This document shows, in pieces, positions 21,380-33,509 of a stretch of 64,000 nucleotides of DNA. The translations under genes and the position numbers were made by a program. Each line of letters opens with the position of its first letter. Position 1 is the stretch's first letter. This stretch comes from Cheiracanthium punctorium (taxonomy: Eukaryota; Arthropoda; Arachnida; Araneae; Cheiracanthiidae). Where the stretch lies: positions 62,001 to 126,000 of the forward strand of contig JAWZYV010012343.1 in the NCBI GenBank assembly GCA_038373885.1. The letters run 5' to 3'. Below the pieces are notes generated by a model, which was not told where the DNA came from, searched no databases, and was given only the letters and a program-made list of their open reading frames with translations.

Positions 21380-23420
21380 GATGTATCGAAATGAGATGGA
21401 ATCAAACGCAAAAGTGGATACTCATGGATCTTTCTTGAGTAATATGATTCATTAGCCTATTTTAATTACTTTCTTAATTCTACTCCGAGATCAACCTTCA
21501 CTTAATATTTTTAATAGTCAAGCAACAATATCAATTTACAAAATTTTATATCAATTAGCTAGTAAAGTTTTTTACGATCCATTTTCTCTATAGTATCACT
21601 AAGTCCACGTTTTCTTTCACTTTTCAATCATAAAATTTTCTTGAAGAACAAGTTTCCACATCAAACTGCTGCAAACATTACCTTTACAAAAAATGAACAC
21701 AATTATGAAAAAAGAGCATTAAAAAATAAACACCGTAGTGGTTTTTTTTCTTCCCATCACGTTGTCCACTTTCCACACTTGTGGTTTTTCATTTTTATAA
21801 AAACTGCGGCAATGTTTCTTCCACAGTTCAGTGCCGAACATACTTAACGTATTCTGATAATCTTTCCCATGAGTTTTTCCCACTTTTTCTTGTAGATAAG
21901 ACTTTTAAAAATAGTTGGAAATTTATTGTATTATATAAAAAACGGCGAATTCTGTGGAGGTTTAGAAGAGTTATTTTCAAGCCCTTTTGCGGAAAAGTTG
22001 AAAACACTTTAACTTTGAATTTGACTCTAATCTATTTTGACATAAAATTGCTTTTATTGTTGGCACATTTATACAGCCTGGATTCAACACAAAGTGGAAT
22101 CACTTAGTTACACTTACCAGCAACACTGTTGAAACTTATTCATGATTTCGGTTGTCTGCCTGTCTAAGTATATCGTAAGTACTATTAAATTCATCTTATA
22201 AAACCTCCTTAACGAACAATCCACATTAAGGGACATTTAAGGCCCTTTTTCTGTCAATTACCGCACTCCTGATCACTTCCCATGAATGGTCATAAATCGT
22301 ACTTCCGAGGGTGTCCGCTGTTCAGAGGTTTAACTGTATTTTATTCCTATGTTCTGTACCATGTAACCGACTGCAAACGGTGTACGTAGCCAGAGCCTGA
22401 CTAAAGGGAAATCCCCCCCTCCCAACATTCGCAAGATTCTATTAAACTTGACGAAATTAGATACCTGATTGGCAATTTTGGCAAAAAAAATATTAACAAA
22501 AATTATAATTTACTTTATATTTCTGGTACACCTGGCAAACTTGCGCAAATCCAGAATGCAAAAGTAAGAAGCTGGTAATATAATTGATAAAAAAATTAAT
22601 AAGTTGGCAAAAATCGATTCTTTCGACAGTTTATTGACAGAATCAACAGTTTATCGACCCCCCCGCCCCCCAAAATATCTTAGCAATGGCTCTGAAGGCA
22701 GCTGCCCCCCCTGGCCAAAGGTGAGCCCCCAAAATCAAGTAATGTTCCTACTGTATATTATAGAAGTGGGTCGTTTCTAGGTAATTTGCTCTCTCTCTCT
22801 ACTTAAACATTCAATGTGAAATTGTACTGGAAAAAAAAAAGTTTTCAATAGATATTTGATTAAAACGATGAATGTCTGGTCAATATGATCATTTTGGGCC
22901 GTAGGTCCACCCTTTTTCAGTTGCAAAAAATTCCAAGCATCCATAACCTGGAACTTAACCGAGCCAGTAGTTCCAGAATTTTTAATTAATGTAAACTAAA
23001 TGAATGGGCACGTATGAGAGGGGCCACCGTTCCCTGGGGCCCATTTTGCCTTAGTCGGTCTCCGTACATAGCATTTAGAGCTCTTTTACAAGAGCACCCA
23101 AAATACATTTCAAATACATTGTAAGCTTTATGGGCAATCCTTATTTGGTTATTCAAACGAAACGAAATCAATAAATGTGGTTAAGTATTTGAAAATAATC
23201 TCTCCGACGAAAATAGTGCTCATATCAAAGTATCATAATTACAGGACAAAAATCATCCAAGCGAAATGTAATATTAATCCAAAATCGCAGACTAGAAAGA
23301 TATTGAACTTCAAATATACTATAAATGTAAAAATAACTTCATTTCTGAGAAATTTTGAGGAGAGAGCAAAAAGGAAAAAAACTTCCCAAGAAAATTGACA
23401 CATCGTTTCTGTTCGTGTGG
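21380..23420. other. AT-rich intergenic DNA
   Basis: It contains the dispersed repeat at 22385-22735. The 108-codon frame at 21781-22107 is AT-rich, lacks any domain and is not supported as a gene. Confidence 0.5.
22385..22735 (+). repeat. Dispersed repeat shared with 38.33-38.56 kb
   Basis: Both regions carry C-rich/G-rich edges, then AAATTAGATACCTGATTGG-type and AGAAGTTGGTAATATAGTTGAT-type blocks in the same order. The copy at 38330-38560 is shorter. Non-coding. Confidence 0.6.
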
Positions 23421-24540
23421 CATTTTAAAATTAGCATTTAAATCATTGTCTAGACAGATACTCATTTTCTTTTAAAAGGAAACGAAAAAACACCCTTTCT
23501 TCAAAGCACTGCGAGTTCATCAACTGGATGTGAAAAAGTTATTACCGAACGTCAAGCGTTTGTAAGAACAATCTTGCTTTGAAGAGTCATAAACCATGAT
23601 ACTTTAGGGAATGGGGAAAAATGTATTAAAATTTAAATTCCTCGCTCATTCAAGTAGCTTAAAGAGATAAAATACATTACAATGAGGGATTTTAAATGCG
23701 ATATTACTCCTCTAGAAATTTTAGATCAAAAACATTATTGCTCAATGCAGTAGTGGTTGGCGAATTTAAAAATAAAAGGCTCTTCAAAAGTGTATAGATA
23801 CGAATTTAATTTTTAACTCATTTTCTTCTGGAGTTGGTAAGATGGATGGGTTACTTGTACAATATTCCTTTTCAGCATTTTCTTTTGATGGCCTTGCTGC
23901 ATATCAGGGTAGAATGTAACACGAAAGCACGAAACAGCTAAAAAGACTGAACTCTGCTGTGGATCATACAGAACAAATAAATTATTATGCATTTAACACA
24001 TTACCTGTAATTCTTTCATATGTATTCATTAATAAATTAACTAATATTCATTGTATCACTGTATTCATCGTATGACTAAATTTATTTGCATAGATTCTCA
24101 AAAAACTGCCGAATGATGTTAAAAAAAGACTGAAAACTTTCGTGCCTGGTAGCAAACATGTTTGCCAAATTTCTGCCACAATTTTTTAGATCCAAAACAT
24201 CATTGCCTAATGGTGGTGTATGTATAAAGAAAATGCTTTCAAAGCACTGAGTGAGGCACTAAAAGCGGCACTCTCCCCCCCCCCCTTAGGAAAAAGAAAT
24301 TAAATAAGAAAGATGAGCGATCCTATTTTACATTATGCACTGGCATAGAAAAATGGGCAAATATGAATTACCCACCTCCACCGATCAAACTGCATTCATT
24401 CGTCTCTGTCTCGAAGATTATATTGAAACTAATTAAATTTTTAACCTATATTTGCTTCCACGGTTGCTAAGGCAAAATAGTTATGTGCAAGACATTCCTT
24501 TTCAGCATTTTCTTTCGATGTCCTAACTGCATAGCCACTC
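23420..24540 (-). repeat. Inverted copies of the 11.9-12.7 kb repeat
   Basis: 23420-23930 matches 12170-12690 in reverse (shared AACGTCAAGCGTTTGTAAG-type block, CATGATACTTTAGGGAATGG, TTAGATCAAAAACATTATTG). A second, poorer copy of the unit lies at about 24180-24535 (CATTCCTTTTCAGCATTTTC). Confidence 0.7.
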
Positions 24541-24818
24541 AACATACCCCAAAATCTTTAAACCCATTATGATTCATAAGCTGTTAGAACATTCTGAAAT
24601 CATTAAACTTTAGGGATTTCAGATTCTTGTTAACTGAAGATTCTAGTTGGTTTTTTCCATGAGTGTAAAATTTCAAGGTGGTAGGTGTACCTATCTATCT
24701 AGAGTTTGGGTTAGTAATGTCCGGTACCTTGAAATTTCTAATTTTTTTATTAACAATGACAGTTTAGTGGCGTCTAGAAGTTTCTGGGATGCCGAGAGAG
24801 AGGAATAATCGTATAAAT

Positions 24819-25048
24819 CAGGTATGGGCAACTTTTGAAACGTTGCGGGCCAAAGTTTAGGATGTTAGCGAAGTCGACGGACAAACTTCGAGATGTTAGC
24901 GAAGTCGCTGGGCCGTATAATTGGGATTTCTATGGAATTCTGAATGATTCATATGACTTTTAGACGAGGTTTTGATATGCTCCAAGGGCCAGATCAAAAG
25001 CCGTGGCCGGCTACATCCGACCCGTGGGCCAGAGGTTGTCCATATGTG
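24819..25048. mobile_element. hAT-like element (CAGGTATGGGCAAC ends)
   Basis: The 230-bp element has inverted ends CAGGTATGGGCAAC and CACATATGGACAAC, flanked by GTATAAAT and GTGAAAAT (6 of 8 match). A related one-ended piece lies at about 815-950 (shared GGGCCGTATAATTGGGATTT). The interior has a short tandem duplication of GATGTTAGCGAAGTCG. Confidence 0.6.
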
Positions 25049-25049
25049 G

Positions 25050-26890
25050 TGAAAATCCTCCGTCCAGCACAGTATTTTGTAAGAAAAAAAGTTATAAAAG
25101 TATTGATAGTAGCGAATAGGAAAGCTTATTTTTTTACTGAGTAACCTTATTTCACCCGCCATGAACACAAAAAGATGCATTTCAAAATCTCAACTAAATT
25201 TATTTTGGCCATCACAGGGCTCGAAATATGTTTGGGCAACCATGGCAAATGCCATGAAAACTAACCCTATCACAGATCGAATTGATCAGCAGTTCTCGAG
25301 GAAAATTTAGCTGCGAATATTTAAAACTTCATGACTCGAGCGTTCCCTTTCTTTCTAAGATGTACTTTTCAAAATATAAATGAAATTACAGAATGTATTT
25401 TCAATCTATACATGAAGTTGCACAATTCTTAAAAATAAGAAATGCAAAGCATTTTCTTTTGTTCCCCTCTTCTGTATCGCTGATTAAATTTTTTTAAAAT
25501 TAAGCGGGAAAAAAATTGCAACAGAAATTTACCGTTATAACGGATCTTTAAAATTTTTTTGTGAGATGCATAGTTCTTGTCAGCTTCGAAATTTCATTTC
25601 GAGCCCTGGCTGGTCCTTCATGATAACAGCACAACAGATTTCCGTAGCAACTATTTCCACTCACAAAATCAGGCATTATACACATTATTATTATAATACT
25701 GACATAACGCCTCCTCCTTCGCACATGCTCCAAAATCACTCAAAATCGAAAATCTCTTACTTAAACTGTAGCTAAAACAGTGTCGTAAAACTCCTCACTT
25801 AAAATCCGGGGATCTATTGACGGGGGGGGGGGAGGAGGGCTTTATAGTCAACGGAAGAACTTTACATTCTTTGTCCAAGGCAAACCACAATGACATTTAT
25901 GGAGTGGCGCAATTTATTTTTAATTTCCAGGGGCATTATTTCCTCCTTTTTGAATCTGCAACGAAGGAAAATCTCAATTTTTGAAAAGAGAGGCTTCAAT
26001 TAATCTCCGAAAAGATAAGTGTAAATACTCTTAAGTCATAAATCTTTTCTTTTGTTCTTTAAAGTAACTCTTTGAAGCTTGAAGCAATCGATCCAATATT
26101 TGGAAGGAGGGATGGTGTGGGGAAAAATGATCTTACCGCTGTTGTAGTAAAAGGCGTCCCTTATATTCAGAATTAAAGCATTTCTTTGATGTTCAATAAC
26201 AATAACATTGCCATAAGGTTTGGGGGAGGGGAAGAGTTTGGAATATAAATGCTAATTAAAATGGAAGGCTCCGAGTTATCATGTGTAAACGAGGAACCCA
26301 TTTAAAAAAAAGTACTGCAGGTGGATTTAATACACTTCTTTGTGGATGTTTGTGCGTAAAAAAGTTCTATTAAATGCAACGTGTGAGAAAACAAAACATT
26401 TAGTTTCATTCAAACTTTAAGTAATTAAATGCTATTTTCATCTCCTGTAGAAAGGAATAAAAAAGACAAAGGTTAATTTGTGGTTTTAAGTTTGCATATG
26501 TATACTCTTAAATAATAGTGTGTGTTTTTTTTCTAATCAAACAAAAGAGTTATGCGAATGAGTCATAATTTAAAAAGTATTGTTACTTAGTGTATTTTTG
26601 GATACAGTGACCAGTAGTGTATGTAGGTTTCTCTCCAGAGCACACTCCAATGCGATTTTTTTTTTAATAGGATTACATAAAAGATCGTGTGTCCGTGGCC
26701 CCTATGCCTCATGATACAGAAAATTGACCCCAAAGGATGACAACTGCATTTGCTAATGGTCGTCGCGACATGTTAAAGTGAGTGTGGCGAGGGAAGAATT
26801 TGTCTTTAGACGTGATATCTGCTGCATCACGAAAAGTCCACATATGGAACGTTTATGAAACTAGTAACATTTCTCTCTCTAATTAATATA
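25050..26890. other. AT-rich intergenic DNA
   Basis: No gene seen. A G-rich run near 25820 and a GGAGGGCTTTA motif recur near 29500, suggesting a small shared repeat. Confidence 0.45.
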
Positions 26891-26896
26891 TATATT

Positions 26897-27960
26897 TGAG
26901 ACGTCAGATATTTCAAGTAAAGTCTCAGAATTAAGGCAGGTAATATGGTTTATTGAACATTACATTTAAGTTACAATTTAGAATGAGAAGAGGGGAGGGG
27001 AGACGGGTACAAGAATCAGCGTGGACTCATTAAGCAGTTCCAGTGGCAGAAGTCCCCCGATTTTCGATGTGCGGGAGTATTTACGCTTACCACACCACGT
27101 GGTTTGCGAAGACATAACTCCGCCTCTCTCTTATCTCTGATCGAACCACACACATTGACCAACATGACCCGCATCCGGGGCTACAAAGGCGTGGGGACAC
27201 GTGTACATCTAAAGAGCTCAGAATCGACGGCCTGATGTCTGACAAATAACAAAATAAATAAAACATAGCTCCAGAGCGCGCGTGGCAAGTATGACAGGAA
27301 AGCAAAACTTACAGTGAAAGTACCCGCTTGAACACTACCCAAACTAGTAAAACCCAAATTACCTTTTTATACATTACATATATATATAACATTACAAATC
27401 AAAAAATCAATGAAAAATCCCATATTTCTAGAACTACGCAGTTTAATTCAGTTGGAACAAAGAAATCCGCCTTCAAAAACTGCAGTTACTACACGGTCCT
27501 TTGCAATTCCTTTGTAATTTTGTAGACGGTCCCGGCAGCCAGCCACAAAGGCGGGTTAAAAGTCGTAACAGACCTAGGAAAACCGCTGCCCAGTTTCTGG
27601 GATCGACCCATAATTGCAACGCGTTTAGATCATGTGACACGACCTCAAAAGTTGTTAAAAGGGGATGCAGCAGCCCATGAGCGGATTCTTCCGCGTGACG
27701 CAACTGCCAAGAAAAGATGTATCGAATCACCAATAAAGTAATGTAATCGGAGTTCGACTTATTTCTTCCACCCTTGGCTCGACTACGAGTACTAGCAGCG
27801 GGCGGCCGGGGAAGGCTCTACGCCAGGGCTCCCCCCCCCCCGCCGCCTCGCATCTCCTGAACCTGACGATGTCATGACCCTACGCCGCACCAAACCGCAT
27901 ACGCGGCCTCTTTTTATTACATATATATGTGTGTGTGTGTATGCATATTATTTTTACTTT
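26897..27960. repeat. GC-richer LTR-like sequence, two possible ends
   Basis: On the minus strand, 27422 to 26897 has a TATAAAAAGG box (27361-27372), an AATAAA signal (26949-26954) and ends GACGTCTCA, with weak TATT flanks. On the plus strand, 27525-27780 begins TGTAGACGG and has AATAAA at 27732-27737. Both look like LTR R-U5 sequence, but no primer site or coding region confirms this. Confidence 0.3.
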
Positions 27961-28690
27961 CCGAACATGTATCATGTAAGGAAAGTATTGTAATCATGAA
28001 AAAATTCGAATTCGAGATTTTGGTGTATTGACACGTTTTGAGGTCTTCTGAATTCATTTATGCTATTTTTACGAGATGTATGTATGTATGTATGTATGTA
28101 TGTATGTATGTATGTGTGTATGTGTGTGTGTGTATGTATGTGTGTATGTGTGTGTGTATGTATGTGTGTATGTGAGTGAGTGAGTGAGTGAGCACGATAG
28201 CTCCTGAACGGGGCATGCGATTGAGCTCAAATTGGGTATATATGTTATAAACCACTGTCGCAAGACCGGTATTGATTTTGGTGTGTATAGGACTTACAGT
28301 TTTTCTACAGGGCTAAAACAAAGATTTCTTTTACATTTTGGCCTATGGGGGAAAATTCTGGAAATTGCTCTAGCGTTTAAACGGCACATTCGATTCAGCT
28401 CAAATTGGGTATACATGTTATAAACCACCATCGTAAGTTCCGATTTTGATGCGTATAGGACTTACAGCTTTTCTAGAGGGCTAAAACAAAGATTTCTTTT
28501 ACATTTTGGCCTATGGGGAGAAACTCTTGAAAGTGCGCTAGCGTTTAAACGGTACATTCGATTGATCTTCAATTTGGTATATATTTTTGAATGATTCATC
28601 GATTAAAATTTATTTAAATGCTTGGTCATGATCTTAATCGTAAGTGTTCGGAAAGTCGAGTGGAGTCACTCCAGATTTTTTTTTTTTTAT
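27956..28690 (+). repeat. ACTTTCCGAACA repeat family, copy A
   Basis: The copy starts with a hairpin-like ACTTTCCGAACATG...GGAAAGT, carries a 115-bp GTAT/GTGT tract (about 28079-28193), then two ~180-bp tandem units. Each unit has ATTGAGCTCAAATTGGGTAT, TATAGGACTTACAG and TTTTACATTTTGGCCTATGG. It ends GTGTTCGGAAAGT, GGAGTCACTCC and poly-T. The two ends share inverted ACTTTCCGAACA. Confidence 0.8.
28079..28193. repeat. (GTAT)n/(GTGT)n/(GAGT)n microsatellite
   Basis: The tract runs through TATG repeats, mixed TGTG/TATG and finally GTGA repeats. It belongs to repeat copy A. Confidence 0.95.
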
Positions 28691-29812
28691 AAACCTTCCA
28701 AACCCTGGAGCGAATTATGACACATCCTGTATATTACTAATGAATTCCTTATTTAATTAATTGTCATTTAATAATATATCCGAACAGACAACAGAATAAA
28801 AATTTGAGGAACAAAACTCGAAGTTGAAATATAATATACTAATTAAAATGCAATATAATGAAATATTTACTGAATAGACAAGCACGTAACTGTTGAAAAG
28901 AGAAAAATGAAAATTTCTCTTAATTCAAGTAAGAGAAATTTAAGTAATAAAAGTTCCGACCGAAGAAAAGTCGTCTTTAACGTTCCGCAAGTTACGTACT
29001 GCATCTTTACAAATTTGTAAAACAAATAACAAGTCTCGTAAATTCTTCGTAACTTTATTTGGAATAGTTTACATTTAAAAGTCTGAGCAAGTGTTTAAAA
29101 AGTAATGTTTTGAAACTTCTCGTGTGCAAATCAATTCAGCGTGTTTATTCGTTTTATACTTTCGTAGAACTGGACGAACTTCTAATATTTAACAGTCTGT
29201 CTTAAAGTACTCTTTTATAAATAATCGACAACTCGAGCATCATTATTAAATTTACAAGTCGGATGGCATACAGAGAGTCCCGAAAATTGGTCGATGTAAA
29301 TTAAAGAAATATTTAATATGAGTTAGGAGAAAAAAAATCCTCTCGTTATTTTTCAAAGAGTGGCGCTTCTTAAATGAGTATATCACTCCTGCACAAATAA
29401 TTCAAATTAGTAAAATAGGCTTCACACACACTAACAGTTGATGGACAAAATTTGAAACTTTCATCATAAAAAGTCTCAAAAATGATCCGGGGATGGGGGA
29501 GTGGTGGGGGGGAGGGCTTTACATAAACTATGTACACTTATTAGAGAACAACGGATTATTTTCTTGCATTATTCGTACAACCCCTGAAATGCGAGCATCC
29601 GATAGAAGGGTTGTTCTCGTCGAGAGCCATTGAAAAAGGGTTAAGTCAGTATTTATTTATTTTGGTATCTCTAACGCTTTTTTGGATGCCATTCTCAAAT
29701 TTTGCGCATCACCTCATAAGTGTATGGGCGGCACACTTTACTATTGGTATCAGGTGTGAAATGGCTGAAAAAGAGACGGGTGTCCACCCTGTGTTGCCAG
29801 ATATTAAACTTT
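28691..29812. other. Spacer between two inverted copies of the ACTTTCCGAACA repeat
   Basis: About 1.1 kb of AT-rich sequence lies between copies A and B, which face each other with their poly-T and poly-A ends. No gene is supported. Confidence 0.5.
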
Positions 29813-30285
29813 AAAAAAAAGAAAAAAAATCTGGAGTGACTCCACTCTACTTTCCGAACACTTACGATTAAGATCATTCCCAAGCATTTAAGTAAATTTT
29901 AATCAATGAATCATTCAACCAATTGAAGCTTATCGAATGCGCCGTTTAAACGCTAGCACACTTTCAAGAATCCCCTCCCCCATAGGCCATAATGTAAAAA
30001 ATCTTTGTCGTAGCCCTGTAGAAAAACTATAAGTCCTATACACATCCAAATCAATACCGGCGACGGTGGTTTATAACCTATAGACCCAATTGGAGCTCCA
30101 TCGAATGCCCCGTTTAGAAGCTATCGTATTCACTCACATACACGCAAACACACACACATACATGTTGCAAAAATAGCATACATGAATTCAGAAGACTTCA
30201 AAACGTCTAAATACACCCAAATCTCGAGGTCGAATTTTTTCATGATGACAATTACTTTCCTTACAGGGTACATGCTCGGAAAGTA
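29813..30285 (-). repeat. ACTTTCCGAACA repeat family, copy B (single unit)
   Basis: Inverted relative to copy A, with poly-A then TCTGGAGTGACTCCAC at one end and ACATGCTCGGAAAGTA at the other. It has only one ~180-bp unit, and its CA-rich tract (30122-30165) is short. Confidence 0.8.
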
Positions 30286-31046
30286 CAAATGAAGTCAAAC
30301 ATTTCAGTTTTTGCACTTAATATTGGGCACGTAACAAATATTATAAATGCCCCTATAACACATCTGGATTAACAAATTGGATATACCAGTGCAATATTAT
30401 ACACCAGTTGTTTTTAAACAACTGCACAAGTTTAACTGCATCAAGCGCATTTATAAGCACTGGGCATCAAAAGATGGGCGGCAGATGGTGGCATAGAAAG
30501 ATGAGTCATTCACACATCTCCCCCCCGGGGGGAGGGGGAGTGGGTTAATCGCTTATTTATTTGGAATGGAAATGCGACCTAAATACGAAATACTTCGACC
30601 TGCCTTAGCTGATAGCTAATCGAAACTTATGGGGGCAGGAAACATTATACATCTCGGCGAACTAAAGTCATCTTTTGATCGATGAAGCTGCCATTTTCTT
30701 CTATTGCCGAGAAGTCATCTCCGAGAAAATTGTTTCTCTCTGCTATCGAATATCGATAGCGCAACTCTTAATAAAAATACTATACGGCGGCGTGCTTACT
30801 TAACGTGTACTGAGACTGAACACGTGTTACCTCATTTCTTAAAAAAATGTATCGCCGATTCTTATCCTTTCTTTTGGAGGCATGTGCGTAATATAATCAC
30901 GTCCATAAAGAAATGATTAGTTTTGGTAAAATGGTGCATTTTCAATCAAGACAAATGGGTGGTGTCAATCAATCGCAAAAAGTATATTTCTTCGCTCATT
31001 ATGAAATTTTGGATGTTTATACTGTGTTACTGGACTGTGAAAATCA

Positions 31047-31184
31047 CTAACGGCCGAATTCACCAAATACTTGATGAATCCAAACATACGTGTTAAAGTC
31101 ATTGGAAAGATATCTTACCCATGACTTTAACACGCGTGTTAGGGTTGATTCACGTGTCTAGTATTTGAAGAATACGGCCGTTAG
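31047..31184. mobile_element. Palindromic MITE (CTAACGGCCG ends)
   Basis: The 138-bp palindrome starts CTAACGGCCGAATTC and, inverted, CTAACGGCCGTATTC, with ATGACTTTAACAC blocks on both sides of the centre. I see no clear target duplication. Confidence 0.75.
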
Positions 31185-32315
31185 TTTAATTCATTAAAGC
31201 TGTCCGAGAGTTTAATAAAGTTAAAATGTGCTATAGTATATATTTATAAACTATGCTTATTGAATTTTGTTGAATCTTTCTAAAATTTGGTAAAAAAGTG
31301 TTTCCTAAAGGTTTGAATATAGTTTCAGTATACTATATATCGGGTGATTCAAAATAAACGTTAAAGCGTTATCTCCTGAACCGTAAGTGATCGAAGCGTA
31401 CTTTTAATGAGAAAAATTTGTGAAATAAAGATATTGTTCTTTTTACTAGGGGCTGCATACATATTAAAAAGTGAAATTCAATCATTATACGGTCCCTCCT
31501 TTCCTAACACTTACATTTGAAAAAATGTTGATCTGCGCCTAAGAAAATTAATTAAAAATAAACATATCTGTAAGTGAAATAATTCGCGAGATGTTTAATG
31601 TTAAAGTGGACGACATGCACCACTTTACCTCCTGTGTCGACGTTCTTTTTCTGGCAAAGAAATCTATACATTAGTGGAGCCACTATGAGTGTACAAGTTA
31701 AATGATTATCCCTTTTGCAGGAAAATGGCAATGAGGCACATTCAAATGAATGAAATTAAATGGTACGATTTTATAACTCAACTGATAGACAATGAGTTGT
31801 GAAATTATTGATAGTTTAGTTTTTTAGAGGGTCATCCACTCATTACGTCACGCTTCCGCATGCATTGCAGGAATGCATTGCAGCAAACATGCGTTGCAGG
31901 AAAATTCCAGCTGAAATAGGATTTCCAGGAACCGAATGTAGCTCTAATAATCGCGGACATAAAGGAAGATGAAAATGAATTCAGTTGAAAAGTATTTTTA
32001 CTTTTCTCCATTTTTGAGACATCTCCTTAGTATTTTTGTGGGTTTTTTTTTTATACCTAAGTTTTGATTACCTGTGTTTTTGCTAGCGATAAAGAGATAG
32101 GGTAATAATGTTGCTGAAAAATGCGCTTATTTTTCGGGTTCACAGCTTTAAAGTCCACGGCATGTAGAAAATTCCAATAAACATTGTTATTGAGTAGCTG
32201 ATAGGACAAAACCCAAGTTTTATAGTTTCACGAACAAACTTCGATACACAATCATAAGCGTAAAGTTTTCAAAATTATTGGGGGGGCCGGGCCCCACAAC
32301 CATATATATTCACGT

Positions 32316-32479
32316 CAGTGGCGTATCCAAGGGGGGGCTAGGGGGGTCATAACCCCCCCATGAGGAATTTTTTGCAATAAAAAATGTATATTCTTCATTC
32401 CCTTATTATACACCCGTATACATATACGTGAGTTGCAGAAGCAATACCCCCCCATGAAAAATTTCTGGCTACGCCACTG
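32316..32479. mobile_element. hAT-like miniature element with perfect 8-bp duplication
   Basis: The 164-bp element has inverted ends CAGTGGCGTA and is flanked by ATTCACGT at 32308-32315 and 32480-32487. The interior (ATGAGGAATTTTTTGC, GTATACATATA) matches the element at 4635. Confidence 0.9.
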
Positions 32480-32500
32480 ATTCACGTACATGTAACTTAC

Positions 32501-32668
32501 TCATAGCTACCAACTACTATGGAATATAATTAACCACTTTTTCTACATGATTTTTCGGCTTAAAATATAGCAAAATTTTTGTGGTTATTATTTTGAAAAA
32601 AATAATTAAAAAAATATACTGTTTACGAAAAGTGGTTAATTATATTCCGTAGTAGTTGGCAGCTATGA
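32501..32668. mobile_element. Palindromic MITE (TCATAGCTACCAACTACTA ends), 5-bp duplication
   Basis: The 168-bp element has arms of about 44 bp: TCATAGCTACCAACTACTA and, inverted, TCATAGCTGCCAACTACTA, leading into GAATATAATTAACCACTTTT. CTTAC flanks both sides (32496-32500, 32669-32673). It lies 22 bp from the hAT-like element at 32316. Confidence 0.8.
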
Positions 32669-33509
32669 CTTACTGTATATAAGTTAAATTATTGGAGGCG
32701 CTCGAGCTCTATGGGTCCATAGAATTCTACACCTATGTAAGGTAAGTATCCATGTTAGTATCTTCCTACCATGTTATAAGTTAAAAATAGAAGCAAAGTA
32801 AAAAATCCAAAGGAGGAAAAAAAAAACATTTTCGATGAGATAGTGCATTTTAGACACATCTGAACTTTTCTTCATTTCATAATCTGATTTTAATTAACCA
32901 GAGCCTGGCGAGGGCAACTTATAGTAACATTGTGTGTTACGTGGCGTCACAATGAATACTGAATCATGATTGAAATCAAAAGAAGGAAATTTTTAAAAAT
33001 ACAAGTAAAGGTTTTTTTAAACGTTTGTAAATGGAGTGAAATACTTTTTTTATGGTAGTATAAATTAGTTTTCTGTATTGAGTGGTAAATTATTGGGTGG
33101 GCTCAGCCCCTAGTCACAATTTATTGGGGGGGCTCGAGCCCCACGGGCCCATATAACTCTACGCCTATGTACACAATTCACATAAAGTAACAGGCAATAA
33201 CTCGATTTCTAATAGTCCAGAGGTTAAACACTCCATAGAATACTGGAGTAGACCCTTTAACTACTCTCCAGAATATAAAAATGCAAAACTCGCAGATAGC
33301 TTTCGAAATAAGCTTCGAAAAACAAGCAAAAGAAACAGCGTATCTCGCAGAGCAATACGGTTCTTAACTCATGAATAATAACTCACAACTTAACTGCTCG
33401 GGCGTGTCCTGCGAAACTCTATATAAACTCCCCGAACCCTCTAAATATTATCACGAGATTCCATTTCTAGAAAACCGTCCGCGTATCTTGCGTAATAGCG
33501 CTCATGCTA

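Noticed and set aside
21781..22107. 108-codon open frame
   Set aside because: AT-rich, no motif, no neighbouring exons or splice pattern; length is within chance for this composition.
28058..28263. HTYIHTYIHT frames on the minus strand
   Set aside because: Translation of the GTAT microsatellite.
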